Assembly (NCBI RefSeq): GCF_001456115.1
Contig: NZ_CP013264.1
Location: 2,498,501-2,562,500, forward strand
Direction of reading: 5' to 3'
DNA: 64,000 nt
From: Sphingobium baderi
Lineage (GTDB): Bacteria > Pseudomonadota > Alphaproteobacteria > Sphingomonadales > Sphingomonadaceae
A program made the position numbers and the translations under genes. The notes under the pieces were generated by a model. That model saw only the letters and a program-made list of their open reading frames with translations, searched no databases and was not told where the DNA came from. Positions 33,651 to 42,218 of the stretch are shown one piece after another (position 1 is the stretch's first letter; every line of letters starts with the position of its first letter).

Positions 33651-33699
33651 AATACTGAAATCCCTGTTCCTTTTTCCGCTTAAGCCGATTGCCAGCAGA

Positions 33700-33743
33700 T
33701 TTGTTGGCGATCTGTAAACCATGTTTTTCCGTTTGCCAACAAA
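33700..33743. promoter_or_regulatory. Inverted repeat in the divergent promoter of the defence locus
   Basis: TTTGTTGGC at 33,700-33,708 and GCCAACAAA at 33,735-33,743 are perfect 9-bp inverted arms, 26 bases apart. They lie in the 145-bp gap between the divergently transcribed cyclase operon and ATPase-TPR gene. This AT-rich gap is the only promoter region for both. Probable regulator site; no known motif is recognised. Confidence 0.55.
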
Positions 33744-33795
33744 ATTGATGGCAGCTAGGAATGCGGATCGGTGTAAGTCAGGAGGGACGCGGACG

Positions 33796-36700
33796 ATGGC
33801 GTATAAATTCAATCCGGCCTTTCAGTCCGATGACGAGGCCGTATCGAATTTTATCGTTCGACAGCCCGAACTTGCAGAAACCCTGACGATCCTGCGCGGC
33901 GAGACGGCAGCGCCGCGGGTCATTCTGGTCGCACCGCGAGGTGCTGGAAAAACCACCCTGTGCCGGCGCGTGCTGGCTGAAATCAGGACCGATGAAGCGC
34001 TGCACGCATCCTGGCAGCCAATTTTTCTTGGTGAAGAAAGCTACACGGTCACCACGCCGGGCGAATTCTTCCTCGAATGCCTGTTCTATCTCGCCGATGA
34101 CGCCGGCGATGCGAGCCTCAAGGCCCGGTACCGCGAAGCGGTGACGATCGCCGACGAGACGCTCCTGCTGCAGCGCTGCCTGGAGATCCTGCGCGACGTC
34201 GCGGCAGCGAGCGGCAAGCGGCTGCTTGTGGTTGTCGAAAACTTCCACATGCTGCTGAACGATCAGATCGGCAGCGACCGCTCAATCCTGCTCGCCGCCT
34301 TGGCCGACGATTCACTCTTCGGCGTACTTGCAACTTCCGTTGCGCAATCGAGCGACGAGAGTTCGGGCCGCCCCCTCGATGGCTATCGCATCCTGCCGCT
34401 CAGACCGCTGACGCTCGAAGAATGCCATGCGTTATGGGCCTCCCTCACCACGCACGACGTGCCGCGCGCCCGAATCCGACCGTTGCAGATCCTGACCGGG
34501 GGTAGCCCGCGGCTAATCCATATTCTTGCGGATTTCATGCGCACGCCCTCGCTTGGCGATCTCATGGAAAACCTCAACCAGCTGATCGATCAGAACACCG
34601 AATATTTCAAAAGCCAGCTCGACATGCTCCCAGCAGTCGAGCGGAAGGTGTTCGCCGCACTGCTCGACGCATGGGATCCGAGCACCGCAAAGCAGATCGC
34701 GGAGGCAGCGCGGGTCAATGTTAACACGGCCTCCGCCATGCTTGGTCGGCTGAGCGACCGCGGTTCGGTGATCAAGGAGCAAGGTCGCGGACGATCGGCG
34801 CTATATTACGCCGCCGAGCGGCTGTTCAATATCTACTATCTGATGAGGCGACGCAGCCATCCTTCGAGCCGGGTCCGCGCACTTGTCGCTTTCATGACCG
34901 AATATTACGATCGTGACGAACTGGTCGCGACGACAGCCAAACTCGTCGATGAAGCCTGCCGATTTGAGCCCGCCAAGCGGGCCGACTATCACTGGGCCTT
35001 CGACGCCATTTTGACGGGGCAGCCCGAGACGGTCCGCGCACGTATCTTGGCGCAGACGCCCGCTGATTTCCTCCAGTCGCTGCGTCAGGACGGTTTGCCG
35101 GCGGAAGTCGCGCCAAGCTTGATCGAAGCGGAATTCCACGAGAGCGACGGCGATGCCGCTGTCGACAGACTTCTTCGCGAGGCACACGACGCGCTCGAGA
35201 GCGAGGATGCCGACCGGGCAAAGGCTTTGCTCGTTGAGGCCGCCACTATCAGCCCATCGAACCCAATGCCGTTCATACAATTGGCGTTCACGCATCTTCA
35301 ACTCCACGAACACGAGGAATCGGTTCGCGCTGCCGAGCGCGCCGTGGAACGCGAGCCCGAGAATCCGGGCACGCATTCGATGTTCGGGCTGATGCTGTCG
35401 TTCGCCGACCAGACCGAAGCGGCCGAGGTCGCCTTCAATCGCGCATTGGAAATCGACCCCAGCTGCGCGCCGGCGATCCTTCATTTGGCGCATTTGCGCG
35501 CTCGGAATGATGATGCAGATGGTGCGCTCTATTTGTATCGCAGGGCGGCTGCGCTCGGCGAGTTGACAGATGACGCGACCGCGCACTTTGCCAGAATCCT
35601 GATGCGTCAGGACAAGGAGGATGAAGCCGAGGCGGTGCTTCGTCAGGCGCTCGAGGATCATTCTGATCGTTCCGAAGCCAGGCACCTCTTGGCCAGCTTG
35701 CTGAGCGGAACCGGTCGTGCGCCAGAGGCGATAATGCTGCTCCGGGATGTGGCCGAGCACGGCGACGATTGGATGGCCTGGGCCGATCTCGGCGCCTTTC
35801 TCTCAGCCGAGGAAGAATTTGCCGAGGCCCGCGCTGCACTAGATCGGAGCATTGCGACCGGCGCCGATAGTCCTGTGATCTACCGGATGCTGGCAAATGC
35901 CATGCGCAATTTGGGCGAACCTTTCGAAGCGATTGCCAAGTTAGTCGACGCCATGCTGGAAAAGCATGCCGACGATGCCTGGGCATGGATTGCGGCCGGA
36001 GATATTTATAGCGCGAGCCGTCAGCGAGATCGCGCCGAGAAGGCCTATCGCCACGCCACGACCATCGAGGATGGCGAGCCGGCCTGGGTCAGGCTGGCGC
36101 GCCTGCTGATGGAGAAATCGGCTTCGGATGCCGAGGCGGAGTCGGCACTGCGGAAGGCCGTCGAGGCAGTTCTTGAAAGCGGTGCATGCGGTCCGATGCG
36201 AGAAGTTGCCGAGCTACTCGTCCATCATGGCGACGATGACGACGCGCTCGAATTGCTGAACGAGGCGCTTGCCGCAAATGAAGACTGCTATTGTAGCCTT
36301 GTACTCCAGGGGGACATCGCGGCCCGTCGGCATAACGAGGATGGTGCGCGCGAACATTTCGAAGCCGCCCTAGCCCTGAATGACATTGGCGTATCGGCGC
36401 TGACGGGACTCGCTCGTATCTCTGCGCCTTCCGAAGCGCAGGCATTGATTGGCCGGGCGATGGAGGCTGACCCCGACAATCCCAAATGCCTTTTAGCGCG
36501 TGCGCAGTTGACCGATCGCGAACTGCAGTTCCGGATCGAGGACGGCTCCGAAGCGCTCAAACGCGACCCGGATCTGACCGAGGCACGGCTATTTCTCGCG
36601 CCGCTCGAAGCCAAGCGTGGCGATATCCAGGCGGCGATCGCCCATCTCGGTGCCGCACTGCCGGAATTGGAGACGCGCCGTGAGCTCATTCCGAGCTTTG

Positions 36701-36897
36701 TCGACACAAGCCTGGAGCTTGCCCGTGCTGGCCTTAGTAATGAGTTGAGCGCACTGCTCGACTCCGAAGAGGGCAGAACGGTGGAGCCGCTCTCGATAGC
36801 GCTGAAGCTTAATCGAGGCGAAACGCCAGCTGTTGCCAAGGAAATTCGGGAAGTTGCACTTGATATTCTGGACCAGCTTCACGCCGCCGAACGATAA
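33796..36897 (+). CDS. STAND-like ATPase with winged helix and TPR repeats
   Basis: This protein of about 1,033 residues uses the ATG at 33,796, preceded by AGGAGGG. The Walker A is VAPRGAGKTTL (about 46-55), Walker B LLVVVENF (about 143-150), and a sensor-like LFGVLATSVAQSSDE follows. A winged-helix segment (about 290-340: TAKQIAEAARVNVNTASAML) comes next, and the remaining 550 residues are TPR-type helical repeats (EHEESVRAAERAVEREPENP). This is the sensor/signal-ATPase plan of STAND proteins, common in antiphage loci. Divergent, shared promoter with the cyclase operon suggests a regulator or sensor, or a separate defence gene; the sequence cannot decide. Confidence 0.8.
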   Translation: MAYKFNPAFQSDDEAVSNFIVRQPELAETLTILRGETAAPRVILVAPRGAGKTTLCRRVLAEIRTDEALHASWQPIFLGEESYTVTTPGEFFLECLFYLADDAGDASLKARYREAVTIADETLLLQRCLEILRDVAAASGKRLLVVVENFHMLLNDQIGSDRSILLAALADDSLFGVLATSVAQSSDESSGRPLDGYRILPLRPLTLEECHALWASLTTHDVPRARIRPLQILTGGSPRLIHILADFMRTPSLGDLMENLNQLIDQNTEYFKSQLDMLPAVERKVFAALLDAWDPSTAKQIAEAARVNVNTASAMLGRLSDRGSVIKEQGRGRSALYYAAERLFNIYYLMRRRSHPSSRVRALVAFMTEYYDRDELVATTAKLVDEACRFEPAKRADYHWAFDAILTGQPETVRARILAQTPADFLQSLRQDGLPAEVAPSLIEAEFHESDGDAAVDRLLREAHDALESEDADRAKALLVEAATISPSNPMPFIQLAFTHLQLHEHEESVRAAERAVEREPENPGTHSMFGLMLSFADQTEAAEVAFNRALEIDPSCAPAILHLAHLRARNDDADGALYLYRRAAALGELTDDATAHFARILMRQDKEDEAEAVLRQALEDHSDRSEARHLLASLLSGTGRAPEAIMLLRDVAEHGDDWMAWADLGAFLSAEEEFAEARAALDRSIATGADSPVIYRMLANAMRNLGEPFEAIAKLVDAMLEKHADDAWAWIAAGDIYSASRQRDRAEKAYRHATTIEDGEPAWVRLARLLMEKSASDAEAESALRKAVEAVLESGACGPMREVAELLVHHGDDDDALELLNEALAANEDCYCSLVLQGDIAARRHNEDGAREHFEAALALNDIGVSALTGLARISAPSEAQALIGRAMEADPDNPKCLLARAQLTDRELQFRIEDGSEALKRDPDLTEARLFLAPLEAKRGDIQAAIAHLGAALPELETRRELIPSFVDTSLELARAGLSNELSALLDSEEGRTVEPLSIALKLNRGETPAVAKEIREVALDILDQLHAAER

Positions 36898-36952
36898 TCG
36901 ATGGCTTCTTCAAGAGGACGATCCTGATCGAGATAAGGTACGTTGAACGCCG

Positions 36953-37660
36953 TTACGGCGTCCACTCGTAATTTGAGCGATAGACGGCCTCGTCACCGCC
37001 AGCGAACTTCATGCTTCGCTTTTCCCACATATTAACGCCTTTGCTCAGCTTCGCTTCGTCTAACATCGCATCATACACTGCGGCCGAGATGAAGGTACAG
37101 TAGGGATATTCTCGATTATCGGAGAGCTTCGCCGCAAAGCTTGGCGGGCGGCCAATCCAAATTAGGTCGTTATTGTTGCGGATGCCCGCGCGTACCGCCC
37201 TGGAGATGCCGACATCGATACCGCAGGCTTGCCGAATCTTCACGTCATTGTTCTTTACCGAGTTGAACCGGGCGGTTGCCTTTTTCTGAATTAGATTTTC
37301 GGTCGCCCATTGTATCTTAAGCGCGGCCTTCACGGAGTTCGTTCGCTTCCTATCGCCGATAAACACGCCCATCACACGATCGCCATCGAAGCTTCGAATC
37401 TCGCCTCCTTGCGCTCGGATGATGCGTACCGAGCAATCCAGATAGGCGCGGATGATTTTCGCTGTGGTGTCCCAGGGGCAAACCTTTGCGATGACGCCCG
37501 ATCCCGCGAGATCGGCATAGAGGAACGCGGCATCCAGCTTCACGGCGCCGTTTGACAAGGCGATGTCGTCCGATGTCGGTATTTTCTGACCGTCGCGCTC
37601 CTCGAACGCTGTTCCTAGAATGCCGTCGACGGCATTAGTGAGATCGTCTTTCAATGCCAT
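36953..37660 (-). CDS. pycC: Pycsar-type nucleotide cyclase (single domain, PycC-like)
   Basis: This 235-residue class III cyclase domain protein has metal-binding D50 in FLYADLAGSGVIAK and D94 in IRSFDGDRVMGVFIGD, then AALKIQWATENLI and QACGIDVGISRAV. The size and single domain fit PycC homodimers that make cCMP or cUMP on phage infection. It starts 5 bp after the stop of the 2TM effector gene. Codons and composition are visibly more AT-rich than the core, indicating recent acquisition. Confidence 0.85.
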   Translation of the reverse strand: MALKDDLTNAVDGILGTAFEERDGQKIPTSDDIALSNGAVKLDAAFLYADLAGSGVIAKVCPWDTTAKIIRAYLDCSVRIIRAQGGEIRSFDGDRVMGVFIGDRKRTNSVKAALKIQWATENLIQKKATARFNSVKNNDVKIRQACGIDVGISRAVRAGIRNNNDLIWIGRPPSFAAKLSDNREYPYCTFISAAVYDAMLDEAKLSKGVNMWEKRSMKFAGGDEAVYRSNYEWTP

Positions 37661-37665
37661 CTGAC

Positions 37666-38169
37666 TTACCCGCGAAACACGGGTATCCGGCTATGTTCGA
37701 TTGCCGTCATCACCAGAAAGATCGCAAAAGGCAGGAAGGTCGCCAGCGTAATACGGATTGCGACAGCAATGGCCCGGTATTTCTCGCACAGAATGTGGGA
37801 ATTGCGCCAGACTTGACCAAGCATGTCAGAGCGATAGTCCGCCTCGCTAGCCGCTTCGAACTCGTCCTTGAATTTGGTTTCCGTGCGGTCTCGGATTGCG
37901 GCGAAATAGATCAGGCTGCCCTGGCCGCCCTCAAGATCAGGAAAGTTGCACCGATAGAGAAATGTGTAGGACCCGACTAAGCCAAGGACCAGAAAAACAG
38001 CGGGAATGGCGATGTACCATTGTTTGAGATCACCAGCTTGTACATTGAGCGCACTGACCGTCAGTACAGCAGAATTGACGGTGAAGAGCCCAGCGACCTT
38101 GGTGTCAACGCGGGGGAAAAAGTTCAAGACGCGCGTCAACTGTGCTTCAATGACGGTCAGATCTTTCAT
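37666..38169 (-). CDS. Pycsar two-transmembrane effector (PycTM-like, DUF5706)
   Basis: This 167-residue protein from the ATG at 38,169 is preceded by GGAGGGG. The N-terminal helix leads to FFPRVDTKVAGLFTVNSAVL (D22, the DUF5706-type D-x-K motif on the first membrane helix), a second helix at about 51-72, a soluble middle and a third hydrophobic segment at about 137-155. PycTM effectors are thought to disrupt the inner membrane on binding cyclic pyrimidine nucleotide. Effector-first order followed by the cyclase makes a compact two-gene Pycsar unit. Confidence 0.8.
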   Translation of the reverse strand: MKDLTVIEAQLTRVLNFFPRVDTKVAGLFTVNSAVLTVSALNVQAGDLKQWYIAIPAVFLVLGLVGSYTFLYRCNFPDLEGGQGSLIYFAAIRDRTETKFKDEFEAASEADYRSDMLGQVWRNSHILCEKYRAIAVAIRITLATFLPFAIFLVMTAIEHSRIPVFRG

Positions 38170-38641
38170 GCTACCCCTCCGATAGGAGACGGTAACAAGT
38201 TCCGTCGGCGTAGCAAAGCGTGTTGTCTGCGCGACGCTTGGACGACGAGCGCGGATGAACAAACGACTGCTTTCGGGAGGATCGCAATTGGCCATGAGCT
38301 CCCGGGATGGACGCCAAAGCCAACGCGCCGTTTCGCTACCGGGAGTGTCCGCTAGTCTAATCGCGCTCCCGAAAGGAGCCTTTCCGGACTGTCCGATGAA
38401 CGGTCGAGGGGAGACGTGAAACTGCCGCCATTAGGGGGATGTACAAAGGCGATTTTTTGCGATTGGTCCTGTTGGCTGAGTGATCGCGATAGCCGCCTGA
38501 ACTGACCTGATCCCGCGAAGAGATGCAAATCCACGGCAGGCCGAACGCAAATTTCGACACGTGCCATTTCATTCTGTCGACATCGGGGCACGATCGCTCA
38601 CCCGGAGCGTTAGGAGGAGGGGGCGATCGAAGGAGAATGTC
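38170..38641. other. Intergenic region at the right edge of the defence cargo
   Basis: About 470 bases with no ORF that looks coding and no recognised RNA or repeat. It is where mixed-composition defence DNA gives way to GC-rich stress genes. Confidence 0.45.
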
Positions 38642-38938
38642 ATGCCCCGCGGAGATAAGTCGAGCTATACCGACAAGCAGAAGCGCAAGGCCGAGCATAT
38701 CGAGGAAGGCTATGAGGACCGCGGCGTCAGCCATAAGGAAGCGGAACGCCGCGCCTGGGCTACCGTGAACAAGGAATCCGGTGGAGGCAACAAATCCGGA
38801 TCGGGGCGTGGCAAGAAGGAAAGCCATGAATCTTCGCGCAAGGGCGGACGGAAAGGCGGATCGGGCCAGAGCCATGAGAAGCGCTCCGCCGCCGCCAAAA
38901 AGGGTTGGGAAACCCGGCGCAAGCAGGCGCACGGCTGA
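38642..38938 (+). CDS. Small basic stress protein ('plasmid stabilization'-annotated family)
   Basis: This 98-residue, Lys/Ser/Gly-rich protein reads RGDKSSYTDKQKRKAEHIEE, GYEDRGVSHKEAERRAWATV and NKESGGGNKSGSG, then KKGWETRRKQ. Homologues in many soil proteobacteria are labelled plasmid stabilization protein without functional proof; the KGG-like repeats suggest a hydrophilic stress protein. AAGGAG precedes the ATG by five bases. Confidence 0.8.
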   Translation: MPRGDKSSYTDKQKRKAEHIEEGYEDRGVSHKEAERRAWATVNKESGGGNKSGSGRGKKESHESSRKGGRKGGSGQSHEKRSAAAKKGWETRRKQAHG

Positions 38939-39327
38939 TGTCTATCCACAAAATGATCGCACTTCATCCCAACGTGGGTGATGACTTCAACGAAATGCTC
39001 GCGACGGCCGCTCGCCACGCGATGTTCTGCGCCGAGATGTGCACTTCATGTGCCGACGCCTGCGTGGCCGAGCCGATGGACATGACGCAGTGCATCCGCT
39101 CCTGTCTCGACTGCGCGGACATATGTGCCGCGACGGCCCGCCTCGGCGTCAGGCGCACGGGGCAGAACATCGAGGTTCTGCGATTGATGCTCGAGAGCTG
39201 CGCGCGCGTCTGCGATCTCTGCGCCGAGGAATGCGCGCGTCACGAGCACGGCCATTGCCGGCTTTGCGCCGAGATGTGCCGCGAGTGCGCATCCGACTGC
39301 CGGACGGCGCTGCCGACTGTTCAGTAA
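38938..39327 (+). CDS. Four-helix-bundle copper-binding protein (DUF326/Csp-like)
   Basis: This 129-residue, Cys-rich protein has repeated C-x2-C and C-x3-C helices: HAMFCAEMCTSCADACV, CIRSCLDCADICAATA, ESCARVCDLCAEECARHEHG and CRLCAEMCRECASDC. That is the pattern of Csp-type copper storage bundles. No signal peptide is visible, so it is the cytosolic form. The start shares a base with the preceding stop (TGATG). Confidence 0.88.
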   Translation: MSIHKMIALHPNVGDDFNEMLATAARHAMFCAEMCTSCADACVAEPMDMTQCIRSCLDCADICAATARLGVRRTGQNIEVLRLMLESCARVCDLCAEECARHEHGHCRLCAEMCRECASDCRTALPTVQ

Positions 39328-39337
39328 GGCGGGGCCG

Positions 39338-39478
39338 ATGTCCGTCACCGGATGGAAGCTGGACGAAGGCCAGCGCGCCGCTGCCGGCCGAGGTAAAGGC
39401 AAGCTCATCGGTGGGATCAACGACGATGGCGTGCCGACCGGCTTCGAAACGGGCGCGATCGAACGGAATCCGGAATGA
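39338..39478 (+). CDS. Possible small protein
   Basis: A 46-codon frame (MSVTGWKLDEGQRAAAGRGK...ETGAIERNPE) lies between the copper-binding and PCMT genes on the same strand. Its composition is plausible (GGINDDGVPTGFETGA), but no ribosome-binding site is strong and no family is recognised. Confidence 0.3.
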   Translation: MSVTGWKLDEGQRAAAGRGKGKLIGGINDDGVPTGFETGAIERNPE

Positions 39479-39502
39479 CGGCAGCAGCAACAGGAGGCGC
39501 TC

Positions 39503-41497
39503 ATGGCGGACTTTGACGCCCTGCGCGACCGCATGGTCGATATCCATCTCGCCCGCCGTGGCATCCGGGACGAGCGCGTTCTGGCCGCAATGCGGGCGGT
39601 GCCGCGCGAGCGCTTCGTCGGCGAGGGCCTCGAAGAGTTCGCCTATGAGGATTCCGCGCTGCCGATCGAGGACGAGCAGACCATTTCGCAGCCCTACATC
39701 GTTGCCGCGATGATCGAGGCGGCCGAGATCGCGCCGGGCGACCGCGTGCTCGAGGTCGGTGCCGGTTCGGGCTATGCGGCCGCCGTCATCGGCCGGATCG
39801 CATGCGAAGTGATCGCGATCGAGCGTCATGCCCGGCTCGGCAAGCTGGCGGCGGCGAGGATGGCCAGCCTCGGCTACGACAATGTCGATATCCGTGTCGG
39901 CGATGGCACCAGGGGATCGCCCGAAGAGGCGCCGTTCGATGCCATCCTGGTCGCCGCCGGCGGCCCGAGCGTTCCCGAAAGCCTGCGTGAGCAGCTTGCC
40001 GTCGGCGGTCACCTCATCATCCCCGTGGGCGATCCGGGCGACCAGAAGCTTTGCAAAGTGAGCCGGGTGAGTGAGGATTGCTTCGAGACCGAGAATCTCG
40101 GTGCGGTCATGTTCGTGCCGCTGATCGGCGCGCAGGGCTGGCGCGAGGACGGCAGCCGCGCGGCCAGCAACCATGTACCGGGCGCCGCGCGCCAGCTGTC
40201 ACTGCCCGAGATGATCGGCGAGGCCGCCGAACCGCTGCCGGCTTTCGATGATCCCGCATTCGGGACATCGTTCGATCGCTTCGCCGGGCGCCGCGTGGTG
40301 ATGCTGGGCGAAGCGAGCCACGGCACCAGCGAATTCTACCAGGCGCGCGCGGCCATCACGCGGCACCTCGTCGCCCATCACGGTTTCACCATCGTTGCCG
40401 TCGAGGCCGACTGGCCCGATGCCGCAACCGTCGACCGCTACGTCCGCCATCGCCCTGCGCGCGAGGGCATCGAGCCGCCGTTCCAGCGCTTTCCGACATG
40501 GATGTGGCGCAACACCGATGTCGCGAATTTGATCGAATGGATGCGCAATCACAATGGCGCGATCCCCGACATGGCACGCCGCGCCGGCTTCCACGGTCTC
40601 GACATCTACAACATGTCCGGTTCGATCGGCGCGGTGCTCGATTATCTCGACCGGGTCGATCCCGAGGCGGCAGCCGTCGCGCGCGAGCGCTACGGCTGCC
40701 TGACACCCTGGCAGCGCAACCCCGCAACATATGGCCGCGCCGCGCTCAGCCGGGGCTATGCCGAATGCGAGGCGGCGGTGATCGCGCAATGCCGCGACCT
40801 GTTCGGCAAGCGGCTCGATTATGCCAGGGCGGACGGCGACGACTTCCTCGACGCCGCGCAGAACGCGCGCCTGATCGCCTCGGCCGAGCGCTACTATCGC
40901 GTCATGTATTATGGCGGCGCGGAGAGCTGGAACCTGCGCGACACGCATATGTTCGAAACGCTCGAGAATCTGCTGGACGCCAGGGGTCCGGACGCGAAGG
41001 CGATCGTCTGGGCGCACAACAGCCATATCGGCGATGCGCGCCATACCGACATGGGCATGGCGCGCGGCGAACTCAACATCGGCCAGCTCGCCCGCGAACG
41101 CTGGGGGGAGGGGGCGGCACTGATCGGGTTCGGCACGCACACGGGCACTGTAGCAGCCGCGACCGATTGGGACGGCGACATGGAGGTAAAGCGCGTCAAT
41201 CCTTCGCGGCCCGACAGTTATGAGCGCCAATTCCACGACAGCGGCCGCAATCCTTTCCTTCTCGACCTTCGCGCCGAGGGTAATGAAGCTTTGCGCCGCC
41301 GCCTTGCCGAGCCCCTGCTGGAAAGGTTCATCGGTGTGATCTATCGGCCGGAAACCGAGCTATGGAGCCACTACAGCCAGGCTATCCTGCCCGAGCAGTT
41401 CGACGCATTCGTCTGGTTCGATGAGACCCGCGCCGTGACGCCGCTCGGTCCCGAGCATCACCGGGGTATGCCGGAGACTTATCCCTTCGGAGAATGA
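39503..41497 (+). CDS. Protein-L-isoaspartate methyltransferase fused to erythromycin esterase-like domain
   Basis: This 664-residue bifunctional protein has residues 1-215 as PCMT (MRAVPRERFV, ISQPYIVAAMIE, the SAM motif VLEVGAGSGYAAAVIGRI), which repairs isoaspartyl residues. Residues 245-660 are an EreA/succinoglycan-biosynthesis-type erythromycin esterase domain (VVMLGEASHGTSEFYQARAA, VAVEADWPDA, IVWAHNSHIGDA), with the conserved His and Glu residues. The fusion is known in sphingomonad/rhizobial stress clusters; the natural esterase substrate is unknown. AGGAGGCGC precedes the ATG. Confidence 0.93.
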   Translation: MADFDALRDRMVDIHLARRGIRDERVLAAMRAVPRERFVGEGLEEFAYEDSALPIEDEQTISQPYIVAAMIEAAEIAPGDRVLEVGAGSGYAAAVIGRIACEVIAIERHARLGKLAAARMASLGYDNVDIRVGDGTRGSPEEAPFDAILVAAGGPSVPESLREQLAVGGHLIIPVGDPGDQKLCKVSRVSEDCFETENLGAVMFVPLIGAQGWREDGSRAASNHVPGAARQLSLPEMIGEAAEPLPAFDDPAFGTSFDRFAGRRVVMLGEASHGTSEFYQARAAITRHLVAHHGFTIVAVEADWPDAATVDRYVRHRPAREGIEPPFQRFPTWMWRNTDVANLIEWMRNHNGAIPDMARRAGFHGLDIYNMSGSIGAVLDYLDRVDPEAAAVARERYGCLTPWQRNPATYGRAALSRGYAECEAAVIAQCRDLFGKRLDYARADGDDFLDAAQNARLIASAERYYRVMYYGGAESWNLRDTHMFETLENLLDARGPDAKAIVWAHNSHIGDARHTDMGMARGELNIGQLARERWGEGAALIGFGTHTGTVAAATDWDGDMEVKRVNPSRPDSYERQFHDSGRNPFLLDLRAEGNEALRRRLAEPLLERFIGVIYRPETELWSHYSQAILPEQFDAFVWFDETRAVTPLGPEHHRGMPETYPFGE

Positions 41498-41557
41498 TCG
41501 GGGTCGGATAGTGTGAGAAGATGCAGCCGGATCGATGCCCGGCTGCACCAGATTGGG

Positions 41558-41929
41558 TCAGAAGGGGTAGTTGATCCCGTAATAGCCATAGACCCCGCGG
41601 CCATATTCCCGGTCGAACGTGGGTTCGTTGCCGCTCGCATAGCGCGGCGCCTTCTCGAGGACGGCCTTGTCGAGGCCGACGACATAGCCGCCCTGGTCAG
41701 TGTCATATGTGAGTACGTCCCAAGGAAGCGGGTAATAGTCGCTGCCGATGCCAAGCAGGCCGCCGAACTGAAGCACGGCGTACTCGGCCTTGCCCGATCG
41801 CTTGTCGACCATGAAGTTATAGATCGAGCCCAGCTTCTCGCCCTCGCGGTTGTAGACGGTTGTGCCCTCCACCTTGTTCGAGGCGATCAGCCGGTTGGTC
41901 TCGTCCGTAGCGATGTCGGTCTGTGTCAT
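41558..41929 (-). CDS. PRC-barrel domain protein
   Basis: This 123-residue protein has a PRC-barrel at about 15-90: LIASNKVEGTTVYNREGEKL, GSIYNFMVDKRSGKAEYAVL and YPLPWDVLTYD. It is followed by a Tyr/Gly-rich tail (YGRGVYGYYGINYPF). PRC-barrel proteins of this size are abundant EcfG-regulon members in sphingomonads. An upstream EcfG-like promoter supports the same here. Confidence 0.9.
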   Translation of the reverse strand: MTQTDIATDETNRLIASNKVEGTTVYNREGEKLGSIYNFMVDKRSGKAEYAVLQFGGLLGIGSDYYPLPWDVLTYDTDQGGYVVGLDKAVLEKAPRYASGNEPTFDREYGRGVYGYYGINYPF

Positions 41930-41959
41930 GGTGTATCTCCTGCGCTGCTATTCTGGTCA

Positions 41960-41984
41960 AACGCAGAGCCGGGCATGATTTTCC
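41960..41984 (-). promoter_or_regulatory. Predicted EcfG-type promoter for the PRC-barrel gene
   Basis: Minus-strand GGAAA (41,984-41,980), 16-base spacer, CGTT (41,963-41,960): one mismatch from GGAAC-N16-CGTT, about 30 bases before the start. Confidence 0.45.
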
Positions 41985-42026
41985 CACCGAATAGCTATTG
42001 ATCGCCGGAGCGAGCTTTCGGGCGGA

Positions 42027-42218
42027 TCAGGTGAGCGGACTGAGTCCATCCGACACTAAGGCCCGTGATGTTTTACGGAAAAGCCTCTTTCGTCCGGCAC
42101 TGCCCACAATGACCCAATATTGCTCGAGCCCGGTTCCGCCGGCAGCCGGGCGCCAGTGGGCTTCGATGGCCGGCACCGGGACGCGATCGCATGCTGCCGC
42201 TGTCTGCTCGGCGCTCAT
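42027..42218 (-). CDS. Small hypothetical protein of the conjugation remnant
   Basis: This 63-residue frame begins with an ATG overlapping the end of the frameshifted CopG-like gene (ATGA). It reads VPAIEAHWRPAAGGTGLEQY and WVIVGSAGRKRLFRK. No family recognised. The coupling supports that it is real and part of the old conjugation operon. Confidence 0.4.
   Translation of the reverse strand: MSAEQTAAACDRVPVPAIEAHWRPAAGGTGLEQYWVIVGSAGRKRLFRKTSRALVSDGLSPLT

Noticed and set aside
32037..33683. 548-codon plus-strand frame opposite the cyclase gene
   Set aside because: Antisense shadow typical of high-GC DNA: Arg/Asp-rich, no ribosome-binding site, no family features.
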